Shown here one piece after another: positions 1-10,402 of a DNA stretch of 64,000 nucleotides. The position numbers and the translations under genes were made by a program. Location: NCBI RefSeq assembly GCF_001632365.1, contig NW_024468526.1:228882-292881 (forward strand), written 5' to 3'. The DNA comes from Laetiporus sulphureus 93-53. Lineage: Eukaryota > Basidiomycota > Agaricomycetes > Polyporales > Laetiporaceae. The notes below the pieces were generated by a model. The model made no database searches and had not been told where the DNA came from. It worked only from the letters and a program-made list of their open reading frames with translations. Numbering within the stretch: position 1 is the first letter of the stretch; each line of letters opens with the position of its first letter.

Positions 1-256
1 AACAGATGTACGCACTGTAGGCTTCGATATCCTGAAAGTTGCATTCGCCGGGCTGACTTTCCGGCAAGCTCGTCCCGCTGTGAACTTTAATATGGAATGT
101 TCGACCTATCCGTGTTATCACACATTCACTATTCGCATATTTATCCGTACATGAACATCATACCATTGGGAAGGTATATATTGCACTCGCCCTACTGCAC
201 GTCTATCCGTGAGTCTTTCGCACGTATCAAGCATCCCGACGGCGTCCAGAAAATTT
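1..256. other. Left-edge intergenic sequence
   Basis: This is the stretch downstream of the carboxylesterase stop codon. I see no convincing gene, RNA or repeat in it. Confidence 0.5.
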
Positions 257-2340
257 TCAGGTCTCGTGCGGAAGAGCCTGGCGGAGACGCATCAGCTCAT
301 CCCACCTATCGTCCTGCTTCCACCCGATCGTCTTATCCGCATTGAGCGCGAGCACCTCTTTCAAATTCCTCCGATTCCCGTGCGCCTCGACAGATTTGAC
401 CTCCGCGGCAATGGTGTCCAGCCAACCCCGCGCGACGTCCGCTTGCGTAGGATCCAGCACCGAAAGGAGCAGTGCCCAGAGGGAACGGTCGGTCCCATGG
501 GTGACGTAACCTGGAATGCTGCAGTGTGGGCATCACAGTTGACAACGATGGGAGGAGACTTACCGAAGGGACGGACCTGCTCTGGGGTCCAACGGATTTC
601 ATACCTCACGACAGGGAAGTCGGCTGCCATTAAATCTCTCGCAAGCAGCCTGACGGGGAGATGAACCTGTCCGTCGCTAAGCACGTCACCCATGTACTTC
701 TTCACCTCCTCCACGGACGCGTCCTCCTTAGGCGGCGTGTACAGCGTCAGCAGCTTGCGTACGACGTTCGGCGGAAAGTAGCGCATCACGTTCGGCTCGA
801 CATCGCGCACGCCGCACACGGGATGCGCGATCGCGTAGAGGTACCATTCCTCTGTCAGGTCGCCGACGACAATGCTCCGTACGCCCTTGGCTTTGAGCGC
901 GTGCGCGAAGCCGCCCGAGCGCTGCCAGGACATTGGGTCGGGAGTGGACGCGAGCCACGCGCCGTCGGTGCAGCCGCGGAAGGTGCCGTACTCGACGCCG
1001 ACGGCATCGGTCTCAATGACGTGCGTGATTGCCGAGGTGGGTACCTTAGCGGGATTGCGGAGAATGGAAAGGACGTCTGGGGAGGTGGGGTCGAGCTTGA
1101 GCGCGCGGCAGAGTGCCTGAAATTGCGGGCGCAGTTCCGCAGGTGTCTTTGGAGTCGTCCTGGGAATGGGTCAGAACATAGTGGTTGAACTACCACTGCG
1201 CATTGCTCACATGATAGCGTTAGATTGTAATATGGCGGATTGGAACGGTGATTGTTCTCCCTCAGGTAGACGAGATACATGATGCAGAATCTGATGTACA
1301 GAATGCGCACCTAAAGAGCGTTCGTTAATCTTCAATGTCATTCATTGATGCACTATGAGTAACAACCTGCGGAGAGCCCTGAGATCTGGATGTTCTTCGG
1401 GTCACCTGGCAAGGAAGCCATTGATTAGAAGTCGAGCAGGCAGAAACTTTCACCTACCGCCGAATGCCTCGATATTGTCACGTATCCACAACGCTGCCAG
1501 CCACTGGTCCTTGAACCCAAAGTTGCCATCTACCTTCGGCTCGTCACACGCGAGGAATCCAAACGCAGAGAGGCGGTATCCGATATTCACCCACACCTCC
1601 GAGCGCTCCGCGGATACATGCTGAGCCTGCGCACTCAGGCCGTGGGGCGACCCGAACTGCAAAAACCTGCAGACGTCAAGACTAGTTAGTGTCGCGGAGG
1701 GCTTCCATGGAGAAGCAGTGGCGCACCCGCCATGAATGTATACTTTGACCGGGAACCGGGAGGCCGGCGTGAAGTGGGGCGGAGATACGATGTTTACGAA
1801 CAGCCTGCGAGCCTGCCATCAATTACGTGTGGCTCGTTCCACCGAAGCACCTTACGGATTCTCGGTCGGTTTCCCCAGGCCAACCTTGTGTTCGTATGGT
1901 ATCCCTGCGGAGCGGTACCAAATATAAACATCATGCATCCACAACCAGAAGAACCCTTCGCTGCTTACCAGCCACCTGTCCATCGTTCTTGGGCTGGGCA
2001 CAGTCTGCAGTGGAGCAACATAAATGCGCATGTAGACCGCGTTCCCGACAAGGACATACAGCTACTCTCATAAATATACTCCTTGTCTTCATAGCGATAA
2101 TAGGGCGGCAGCGGCTCCGGATCCATGAACCGTCCAGGAGGCAGGGCATACGGGACCTCTGTACTTACATGAATCTAGCAGATCAGCTTCGATCCCCCTT
2201 GATCGACGCTGAGATGAACACGCACCGAGGAAGACGGCGGCATCGTTCAGCGCGCGCCCACCCGTGATTGGGCCGTAGGGCGTGTGCACGACGATGCGCA
2301 CTGCGGAGCGCGCGAGCTCATCTTGCAAATGCAGGTACAT
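257..2340 (-). CDS. Type-B carboxylesterase/lipase (alpha/beta hydrolase)
   Basis: This is a spliced gene for a serine ester hydrolase of the cholinesterase/type-B carboxylesterase family, which cleaves carboxylic esters. The N-terminal exon reads VHTPYGPITGGRALNDAAVFLG and continues as PYALPPGRFMDPEPLPPYY, the usual start of the fold. An oxyanion-hole IHGG lies near 1725-1740 after FVNIVSPPHFTP. The nucleophile serine sits in GLSAG near 1370-1384 (GESAG is the commoner form), and the next exon continues AHSVHQILHHVSRLPEG. The catalytic histidine is in VTHGTDRSLWALLL near 495-510. An apparent stop after GLSAG disappears if a 56-nt GT-AG intron at 1311-1366 is removed, so the gene looks intact. 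I chose the ATG at 2338-2340; the frame runs further upstream only from a GTG. No clear signal peptide is visible, so the location is uncertain. Substrate unknown. Exon borders are inferred. Confidence 0.82.
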
Positions 2341-3658
2341 TTGGCGGCGTGCGAGTTGTGGGGCGGCGGGATGGATGGACCTGGGGACGAGTTGCGAGCG
2401 ATACGACCCCACACAGCGGAACTAGTCTATATTTAGTCATTCGCTTCGGGTTAGCGTAGGACGAGCGAAATGAAATTGAGGCCGTCGAAGGGCAAATATA
2501 GTAGCGTCTTGGCGTCCGGGATTCTGGCGCTTTATCCAGTGCTTCGGCTGAGTGTGAGACGCTCTCTCATGATGAAGCGAACGGCCCCTAGACGATGCAA
2601 AAGCGACGGAACCACTTGGGCGATAACCGTCTTGGACTGACTGCATTTGTAATCCGACAACGTTCCGCAATCAGAGCCGTTGCAGCTGCAGACTAACGCC
2701 CTGAGCATCGCGGGAATTGACGCTATTAGAAAGGCGGCGGAACCATCCCGGTAGAATTCGTTGGGTTTCACTACGTAGAATGTCAGTCTAGGCTGGCCAG
2801 GACATCCATTTCTTCGGGCTTGATGATTCTGATGCTCCAGATTAGGCTCCTGTTTTGCTTCACAATGCCATCAAAACAGAGGCAATGCGCCGAATCCAGT
2901 AATACGCTACAATGATGGCGCGGATAAAGCAGAGCGCAACGGGGGCGAGAGCCCCTAGAGAGCGGGGTCTTTGGCGCCAAGGGGGACATAGTGTTTTTGT
3001 CCGTGTGGCACTTGCAATGCACCCGCCGGCAAAGGGGGTCGAACCCACTTTAACCGTGGCGCGCAACATAGGAGAGATACTCATAAAAAACGAGTAGATC
3101 CGCCAAAGCACGTAGAAATCTCGCAACTGCACACAACTTGTAGTAGAGCTTACGCGTCTCGCAATTGGGATAACGAAGTACGTTCGTGCCTGGCGCAACC
3201 ACACTATCTCAGTAGCGTGGATATCAGGAGCCGATTGGATGTAAATACTTGCCACTATTGCATTCCTCCCAGACATTCGCCGGAGTGATTAGGCAGAAAA
3301 TGACCTCGAACGAGTGCATACATATGATGGAGAGTTCCCAGATAATATTGAGAGCCGTCGATTTTGACGTCTTACACCCGCCATCGCACACAATTCCAAG
3401 GGGACGTTGTTCGTCGAAGAAGAATTGTCACTGAGCTCTGGAAGGAGTCGCGGGCAAGCCGCAAGCGATATTTTCCAGGAAAGAGGTCGAGCTCGAGCCT
3501 AACGCCACGTGGCGGTGCAATTCATTTCAGAAATTCATCAATCACATGAAATCGCGAGCGCGGTCACTTTAAAACATGCAGCAGTCGCGGACGGACTCCT
3601 TATCCTTTCAGCTTTCTGCGCCCACCCATCCTCCCCACTCTCCGTGTCATCGCCAACG
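2341..3658. other. Intergenic region between divergent carboxylesterase and perilipin genes
   Basis: About 1.3 kb lies between two genes transcribed away from each other, so it should hold both promoters. Short open frames exist on both strands, but none resembles a known protein or shows a convincing exon structure. I see no repeat or RNA gene. Confidence 0.5.
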
Positions 3659-4837
3659 ATGGCGACCCAAACCCAGGAGACGTCCAGGACGCCCGAGCTC
3701 ACCATCATCTACCGCGTCGCCGCCATACCCCTCATCGCGTCCTCGCTGAACACCATCAATGAGACCCTCATCAACAACGCATATACCCGCCAGCCCTACA
3801 CCACCGCCAAGGGCCTCTCCCTCTCCGCCCTCAGCTACACCGAGCCCATCCAGAAACGCCTCGCGCCGCTGATTGTCCGCGCGGACGGCTACGCGAACAT
3901 GGGCCTCGACGCGGTCGAGTCGCGCTATCCGTATCCGTTCAAGATTCGCCCCGAGGACATCGTCAAGGACCTGAAAGCGCGCAGCGATTATGCAAAGGAC
4001 GTCGCCAACAAGACCCTCGACGAGAAGGTCAGGAGCCCCGCGCTCAACGTTGCACAGGGTATCGATCAGGTTCGTCTGCTTCGCCCTTGCGTACTGCACA
4101 TGTGCCGTTGACTGATATTCATCGATGGCCAACAGCGCTTCGCGCCGATTGTTGACTACTTCGCCGTCGCGGTGAACAAATTCCAAGGAAGCGATGGCAA
4201 CGGCACCGTAGAGCACGCTCCCGATGCGAAGTACCAGTACCAGCGCGCATTTGTGCTCTCAAAGGAGCTCTCCGACCAGCTTCGCACATATTCGACGGAG
4301 CAGATCAACCAGCTCAAGGAGCACAACGCACTCGTGAAGCGGGCATCCGAGACGGCACACGACATCAGCACGCTCGCATCGACGAGTTACGGCACGGCAC
4401 AAACGAAGGTGCATCAGCTTAGTGACACAATGCTCGCGGAGCTGCAGAAAATTCAGGTGCGTTCCCACCACTGTCTACCCCCATCGATTATCTCTGCTCA
4501 CTAATTCATTCGCCAGGCGACGACGGCCGCGCTCCCCGCGCACCTGCAGGCGTCCTTCCACGACATCTCCACGCACCTCTCCTCGACGATCCATGACCTC
4601 TCGGCGATCATCACGTCGCCGGATCCGCTCCAGGAGAAGGTGCACAAGCTGCGCGACACGGTGCAGGAGCGTGTGAACCCCCTGCTTGAGGCTGCGACGG
4701 CGCGCGTGCACGACATTCTGGGCGCGGTGACGGGCCGCGCGGGCGAAAAGGAGGCGCAGGCTGAGGGCACAGCGAAGGGCGTTGCACGGAACGGCTCGGC
4801 GGCTTTGAGTAATGGCAACGGCCACGGCCGCAAGTGA
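3659..4837 (+). CDS. Perilipin-like lipid-droplet protein
   Basis: Three exons (3659-4069, 4136-4456, 4517-4837) joined by GT-AG introns of 66 and 60 nt give a 350-residue protein. It begins with MATQTQETSRTPELTIIYRV and contains a perilipin-type N-terminal region (TIYR-type opening, then PYTTAKGLSLSALSYTEPIQKRL and VESRYPYPFKIRPEDI). Amphipathic helical repeats follow, rich in Ser/Thr, Ala and His, ending in a Gly/Asn-rich tail. Fungal perilipins (Metarhizium MPL1, Colletotrichum CAP20 type) coat lipid droplets and limit lipolysis; this gene matches in length and domain layout. The ATG at 3659 has an A-rich context (CAACGATGG). Nothing in the sequence suggests truncation. Function is assigned by family resemblance only. 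Confidence 0.82.
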
Positions 4838-5825
4838 GCGCCGTATATACGACCTGTCCGTCTGGTGAATAGTCCGGGCTAGGCTCCTTCTTCCTTGTTC
4901 TTGTTCCGCATCTCTTCACGAATCCCGTTCTGTGCCCAACGGCAGTATATCCCGTCTATAGCGTACGTGTGTCTATGGTGTATCACTATCATATTCTTGT
5001 GATTTGTACCTTTTGTGCCTCGTGTTTCTATTAGACGTTGCATTCCTCCTCTCACGACAACTCAGCGATCGCGTTCATGTAATTTATGGATCAGCCCGAA
5101 CATAATAGACTTGTTGTTCCTTGCGCAATCTGCCCGTCGGAGTGCGATAGCGAGCCTGGAGGTGATCCATCTCACAGGCGGCCACGAGTGTCGCCGTTTC
5201 AGACCTGATCACGTATATACTGGCCCCGAACTCCCGCAAGGCCGTTTGGACAAAGAACACGTCCCATGAATCACATTGAATACAGATGAGCCAGATAGTT
5301 AAAATACAAACACCATGTACAAGATCAGCGTTTCTCCGCGAGAAGGTAACCGAAAGCCTGGACGTAATAGCGCACAACGCGCGAAGAACCCTGCATACGA
5401 ATACACACGGATGCCGCCAGATAATGTGCATGCAAATGCCCTTCCTACGTGGGCACGTCGCGATGCATGGAGTGGGAGGGGAGGGAGCGTCATCGCCCTC
5501 AAAGTCTAAATGACAGGGCATACGACACTACAAGAACCTGAATCACGTGTCAAATACATATGAAAGCGGACAGAACGATGGACAGAACTTGTTGATACTT
5601 CAGTGACGATGCATAGAATAAACGCCTGGTCGGGCTGAATTGATGTCCAGTTTATGCACTGTCCAAGCGTATATGCGCAATGTGAACTTGAACTCAATCT
5701 TGGAGGTATCAGCGCAGCGGAAGGATCCGTCTTCCTTATCCTTATAGCGAGAGTCAATTACCCCTTCGAACGCACCCCGGAGTTCTGGACGCTTCGAAGT
5801 TGGTCTTTGCTGACACCACTCGCTT
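4838..5825. other. Intergenic region between convergent genes
   Basis: This is the roughly 1-kb space between the 3' ends of the perilipin gene (+) and the Sds23-like gene (-). It should hold both 3' untranslated regions and terminators. The overlapping short frames on both strands have no recognisable features. Confidence 0.5.
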
Positions 5826-8053
5826 CTACTTCCTGGGATCCGGCACACGCTCCGGCCACTTGGATGAGTCAAAGCTGCCCGACAACGAATTGCGCAGCAC
5901 ATGGCCGGCCTCGCCTGCGGACGCGGACAGCCTCCCAAGGCTTGTGCGGCTGCTCGAGCGCGAGCGCAACCCAAGGCTGAAGTTACTCGGGTCGGACGAG
6001 TGCGAGGACGACGATTGCGACGAGGTGGAGGACGCACGCCGATGCCGCTGCATGCGCTTTGGGTCGACGTCAGGCAGGTTCGCGAGGCGAGCGAAGAGCG
6101 AGAGGACTGGCGCCAGGTCAGCATGCGGTGTGAGTATGGAGAGCGAGACGTACCGTCGACCGTCGAGACGATGCCGGAGAGACTGCCCGAGCTACTAGGA
6201 GGGAAGGTAGGTGATAACGCGGAATCGTCCGTCACGAAGAGGCGGTGCGAGTCAGCTGGTGAGGGTTAGCGTGTATTCAGCGGTATGAGTGCGGGCATGT
6301 GGACATACTAGCCAGGAGCTTCTGCATGGCATAGAATAAGGTGTTGCTCGGTGAGACACTGTAGACTATTTGGGATGGTTAGTTATTCAAGCGGTTAGCA
6401 AGCATAAACGACCTTACCTGGGTACTTGTCCGCGCCATCTGTCGAACCGTCCGGCTCCTGTGATGAAGACCGTTAGTTTTGGTCTCTGCCAGAAGCACGA
6501 CAGCCTACCTTGATCAGAGAAACGAACTGATGCAGAGGCGCGGACAAGATCTGGTTGCTCTGTGCAGGAACAACGATCTACACCAGCAGATTAATAGGGA
6601 CGCGGCAAGATACGTATTAGCGATTCCCACCTTCCCAATATCAGTGACACTGACTGCGCTCAAAAGATTCCCCGTGTCCTCCTCGATTACCGCGATCGTG
6701 CTCACCCCCTCGTCGCTCATTAGTTTCATCGCATCTAGTACACTGTCCGTAGCCTTCACAGCAATCACGGAAAGGTACAGATATAACGACGGGAGTGCGA
6801 GAGAGCCGAGCGGGTTCGACAGGTAATGGAGGAAGGAGGGGTTCTGTTCTGCGTAAGAGGTGAACCATTTGAGTAGGTGCCGGTCGGATACCATGCCGAG
6901 GAACTCGGATGAAGGTGATTCGGTCTTGATGAGAACTGTGTGTTTTGGAGCATGAGGGATCAATATGTGCTACTGTAGGGTCAGGGATTCTCTGATTACT
7001 GCGACGAACCTCGATGCGCCCCTCGTGCAACCACGGCTAGCAGTGAGATCAGCGTAGCGTCGTAGGGCAATGTCTCCAAAGGATTCTTTTCGGAGAGATC
7101 TGAAATAAGTCGTGAACTCTAAATCTGTTGGTGGCAAAGAGGAGAGCAAACACATACTACTGACGAGATCGATAGGGACCTTGCCTGCCTTGGCAGCAAC
7201 CAAGATCTCCCGGATACGGGGCTTCTCTCGTAGTTCGTCCAAGGCAAGCCGATGCCTCGTTGCAGCTAGCGTGAGGAATGCATTGACGTCTGCAAACTGT
7301 AACGGACATGATGCATGAGCTCGACGTCTGGAACCGACCAGAACAGCCGTTGCAGTAGGCTCCGGATTTGAATGGTAGCGAATGCATCTCGCACGGCTCC
7401 TAGACCTGCACAAATCTTACAAGATGCAACATCTACCTCCAATGTCATACTGCGCTGTCGAGCAAGGAGCTCCGTGCCACAGAAAGTTGCCTTCAGCAGC
7501 TAGCCCTTTCTGCACACGGATCTTCCCCTTTCGTCCCGACGATCCATCGTGCATCGAGAGACGTTTATACACGCAGCATCGCCTCATCGCCACAGTTCTC
7601 CCGTAACCGGAGATCCGTTGCAGCCGCTGTCGGACGGGATGAAGTTTAAGATCGCACTCACATCAAAGAGCCCGTGATATGGAATGCTCGACGGGGAGCT
7701 GTTCGGCCGCCGGTTCACGGCGAGGCATTGTATATCTTTCGAAAGTAATAGCTGAATAGGGCGGCTTAGTATGAAGAAGACAGCTCCATCCCATGGCAGT
7801 GGTCCTCACCTCGCAGGCATCTTCGACGGTCGTATCCGCATCCACAGTAACGACTGGCGAGTCGATGAGGTCTGTCAGATGCGCGATGAGACCAAGGTAC
7901 ATCTGCCTTGCCCAGCAATGCTATACTACCTCTCGCGAAGACTTGCTGCCATGCCTTCGTCCACTCCTCTACTTCCGCATTCGGAGCAGTCGCATAGACC
8001 AAGGGAGACTCGCTGCGGGTGCTAGAGATGGACATTCGCTTTCTCAGCGACAT
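5826..8053 (-). CDS. Sds23/Moc1-type protein with four CBS motifs
   Basis: This spliced gene encodes a CBS-domain regulator of the Sds23/Moc1 family, which in fission yeast inhibits PP2A-type and PP6-type phosphatases and links nutrient state to mitotic entry. Recognisable blocks in order are EEWTKAWQQVFARDLIDSPVVTVD, ending in VEDACE; then LLLSKDIQCLAVNRRP; IPYHGLFD joined to FADVNAFLTLAATRH; LREKPRIREILVAAKAGKVP; LPYDATLISLLAVVARGAHR; VLIKTESPSSEFLGMVSDRH; DSVLDAMKLMSDEGVSTIAV; and GIVSTVDVLSLFARLANLPD. A serine-rich C-terminal tail ends at 5826. One intron (about 7300-7670) is unusually long. The first ATG in frame is at 8051-8053, but the frame stays open and serine-rich up to 8194 without an ATG. 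A short 5' exon may therefore be missing. The upstream CNH-half gene stops only 185 nt before this ATG. Confidence 0.8.
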
Positions 8054-8238
8054 TGTGATATGTTCTCGTAGGTTGACTAGTGGTGGTGAGGAAGAAGAGG
8101 TCGACTGAGCGCCGCAGAGGGCGTTGAGAGGTACATGCCAAGGAGAGGCTGCATTGGAGCTCGATGGATCCTCACGCACGGGCGAAGAGCTCAATTGTAC
8201 GTAACACTGCTGATTACACGTCTAAGAACCAGATTAGA

Positions 8239-9982
8239 TTAGATCATAAGCGCCTCCCCTTCCCCTGCCTCCCGCTCCGGCTCCGCGCGCGCACTGCCCT
8301 CAGCGTCAGGCTCTCGCTTCCGCACAAGCCGCACCGGCGTGCGGCGCAGCTTGTCCAAACGCTGAGTTGATGGGACGAGGAATCCACGCATGCATGCTAC
8401 CAGGATGTTTCTGTCCGCTGCTTCCTGGGCGCCTGGCGTCGGTATCGGGGAGGCTGGAGGCGCAGGGACGACCTGAACGATCGTCAGCGTCTCGATGTTG
8501 TGGATCTCGATCGTGTCGCTGGGTAACAGTGCGGTCGTGTATGGATAGTCGAGGCCTGCAGGAGACGTCATCAGCATCGTGCACGCGACTCGTGCTGCAT
8601 ACAGAAGACGCGCTGCTGTATGCCGTATGTCATGTGGGCCTCATCGTTACGTGAACAGTCGCATGCTTCCTCCGCTGCGCTGCGCTGTGGTGCGACGATG
8701 AATTCCATTGCTGACTGATTCGTGTCACGATAGTCACTGCCGTTCACTGACAATCCTTCGTCGACTAGACAGTGCCTCAAGGGAACAGCAGGATTGCGAA
8801 GGAAGAGAACTCACACAATGCGTCCGGATACAGTGGCCACTCCAATGTTCCACGAACGGGGTCTCCCTCGCCTGTGATAAAAACTCCCAGCGTATTGTTC
8901 CCGGTCCACGAGAGCATCAAAAATTCACACTCGTTGATCACGGTGACTGACGGCTTGACTCTGAAGTCGTCTCCTGCTTGGTTCAATGGAAGCACCTCGA
9001 ACATTTGTCCCGAATTCAAGTTGATAAGGCTGTAGTTTCGCTCGTCTGCAATACAGACGTATTGTCCTGTACGTTTTGCGACAACGACACCCGAAGGCAA
9101 CGGCATGGGCTACAATAGATATCAAGATCAGTGTTTATCGAGCATATGACACATCGCATGAGCGGGCTCCTGCGTGCGGAAACGCTTGCCACTTGTGATT
9201 CTGGAACAAAGGGCAAGGGATCATGGGCACTGACAGAGTGGTACTTCAGTCTCTCCTGCAAGCTGTACATCTCGATAGAACTCTTCTTGATCACGCAGAA
9301 ATCGACAGGCTGAACACCCTGAGATGACGCGCTTGCAGCCGGACGTCGTAGGTGCTCTTCATCTGCCGCGATGGTCACCACACCCCGTATTGGCCTAATT
9401 ACGCTTGAAGGAACCATGTCAAGGGACGGGAGGGTGTATATATAGACTTGACCATCTGCGCACAACGAAGAGCACTTAGACGATGTATACAAAAGAATTT
9501 ACGTACTCTTGACGTACCAGCGAGGAGCAGTGCACGTGAAATGCTTGGAACCAAGATGATCTCTTTGATTGGCTTCCCGACTACGACGCTCTGCCGCGAC
9601 TGGAGGCTATACGAGTCTGGCTATTCAAAGCTGTAGACCATAAGAGCTGCTCTGACTCCTGTAGCTTCACATCAACGTACCGTGACGTTGCTCCCAGGTT
9701 GCAGGGCGAATCGCAGCAATTCTCCGTCGGAGCATCCAACATAGATCTCGGCACCTGTGAAATGAGCATAGGCTATACGACTAGAATGTCAGCTCACCTA
9801 GTGCTTGTGCACAGCATATCGTTGAAGACGGAGCGGATGGTCCTACGATAAGTGTGTTTGGGAGATGACACTGCAGCGGCTGTGGGTCACGACTTACGAG
9901 CCACCCTATCCAGCACCGAGGCGATCAGAGGTTGTAGTTGATATGGAGGAACATCAACTGGTGCAACCGGCGCGGAGGTCAT
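8239..9982 (-). CDS. CNH-domain protein: N-terminal half of a Vps3/Vps39 (TGFBRAP1-like) protein
   Basis: This spliced gene starts MTSAPVAPVDVPPYQLQPLI at 9982 and encodes a citron-homology (CNH) beta-propeller. Blocks in order: LGAEIYVGCSDGELLRFALQ; SLQSRQSVVVGKPIKEIILV; ADGQVYIYTLPSLDMVPSSV; IRGVVTIAADEEHLRRP; VDFCVIKKSSIEMYSLQERL; PLPSGVVVAKRTGQYVCIAD; VINECEFLMLSWTGNNTLGV; and LDYPYTTALLPSDTIEIHNI. It ends with FLVPSTQRLDKLRRTPVRLV and a charged tail, stopping at 8239. In Vps3 (CORVET) and Vps39/Vam6 (HOPS), which tether endosomes and vacuoles through Rab GTPases, the CNH propeller is followed in the same chain by the Vps39 and clathrin-repeat-like region. Here that region is absent, but it occurs as a separate gene at 12621-15485. 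This gene is either a true half-gene or part of a rearranged locus. Confidence 0.75.
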
Positions 9983-10003
9983 AACAAAAGATAACAGATA
10001 TCG

Positions 10004-10033
10004 TGCAGTAAAACAGTCTGCAGTAAAACAATC
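10004..10033. repeat. 15-bp tandem duplication in the 5' leader of the CNH half-gene
   Basis: Two adjacent 15-bp units (TGCAGTAAAACAGTC and TGCAGTAAAACAATC) differ at one position. They lie 22 bp upstream of the ATG at 9982. Confidence 0.85.
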
Positions 10034-10070
10034 GATATCCTGTTGAAGTTTGCAAAAGCGAAGATGAAGG

Positions 10071-10078
10071 TATATATA
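10071..10078 (-). promoter_or_regulatory. Probable TATA box for the CNH half-gene
   Basis: A TATATATA run lies about 90 bp upstream of the ATG at 9982, in the divergent promoter shared with the plus-strand PLP enzyme gene that starts at 10403. Confidence 0.4.
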
Positions 10079-10402
10079 GAGGAGAGGAGAGGAAACTAGG
10101 CAGCGCGGCCGCCTCGTACGCGTCGGGTCACGTGGGGCGCGTAACATTTGCGAAGGGAGCACCCAGGAAGCGCCCACATCTTCTGGTCTTCGCTTCACTT
10201 TCTCAATCCGACCAGACCCTACCCTTCCATTCTCCGGTGTCTGGATATGCTCTCAGGTTCTGTCTGCTGACAATTTCGAAGATAACACGGTCCTGTGTAA
10301 TTGGACAACACTTCCTAGATATAACTGCGAGTCGACCCAGAGGGCAGACTAATCACCCATCTTTCTCTCTTCCTCTTGTCTCTCCGACGACCCTCGTCAA
10401 CA

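Noticed and set aside
1311..1366. Stop codon just after the GLSAG motif of the carboxylesterase
   Set aside because: A 56-nt intron removes it and the next exon continues with the expected AHSVHQ sequence.
2341..2412. Upstream start of the carboxylesterase at 2412
   Set aside because: The codon is GTG; the first ATG is at 2338-2340.
3025..3065. B-box-like GGTTCGACCCC on the minus strand
   Set aside because: The T-stem has mismatches and no A box or acceptor stem can be paired, so it is not a tRNA gene.
8053..8194. Start of the Sds23-like protein at 8194
   Set aside because: The codon there is TTG, not ATG; the first ATG in this frame is at 8051-8053, so I used it and noted the uncertainty.
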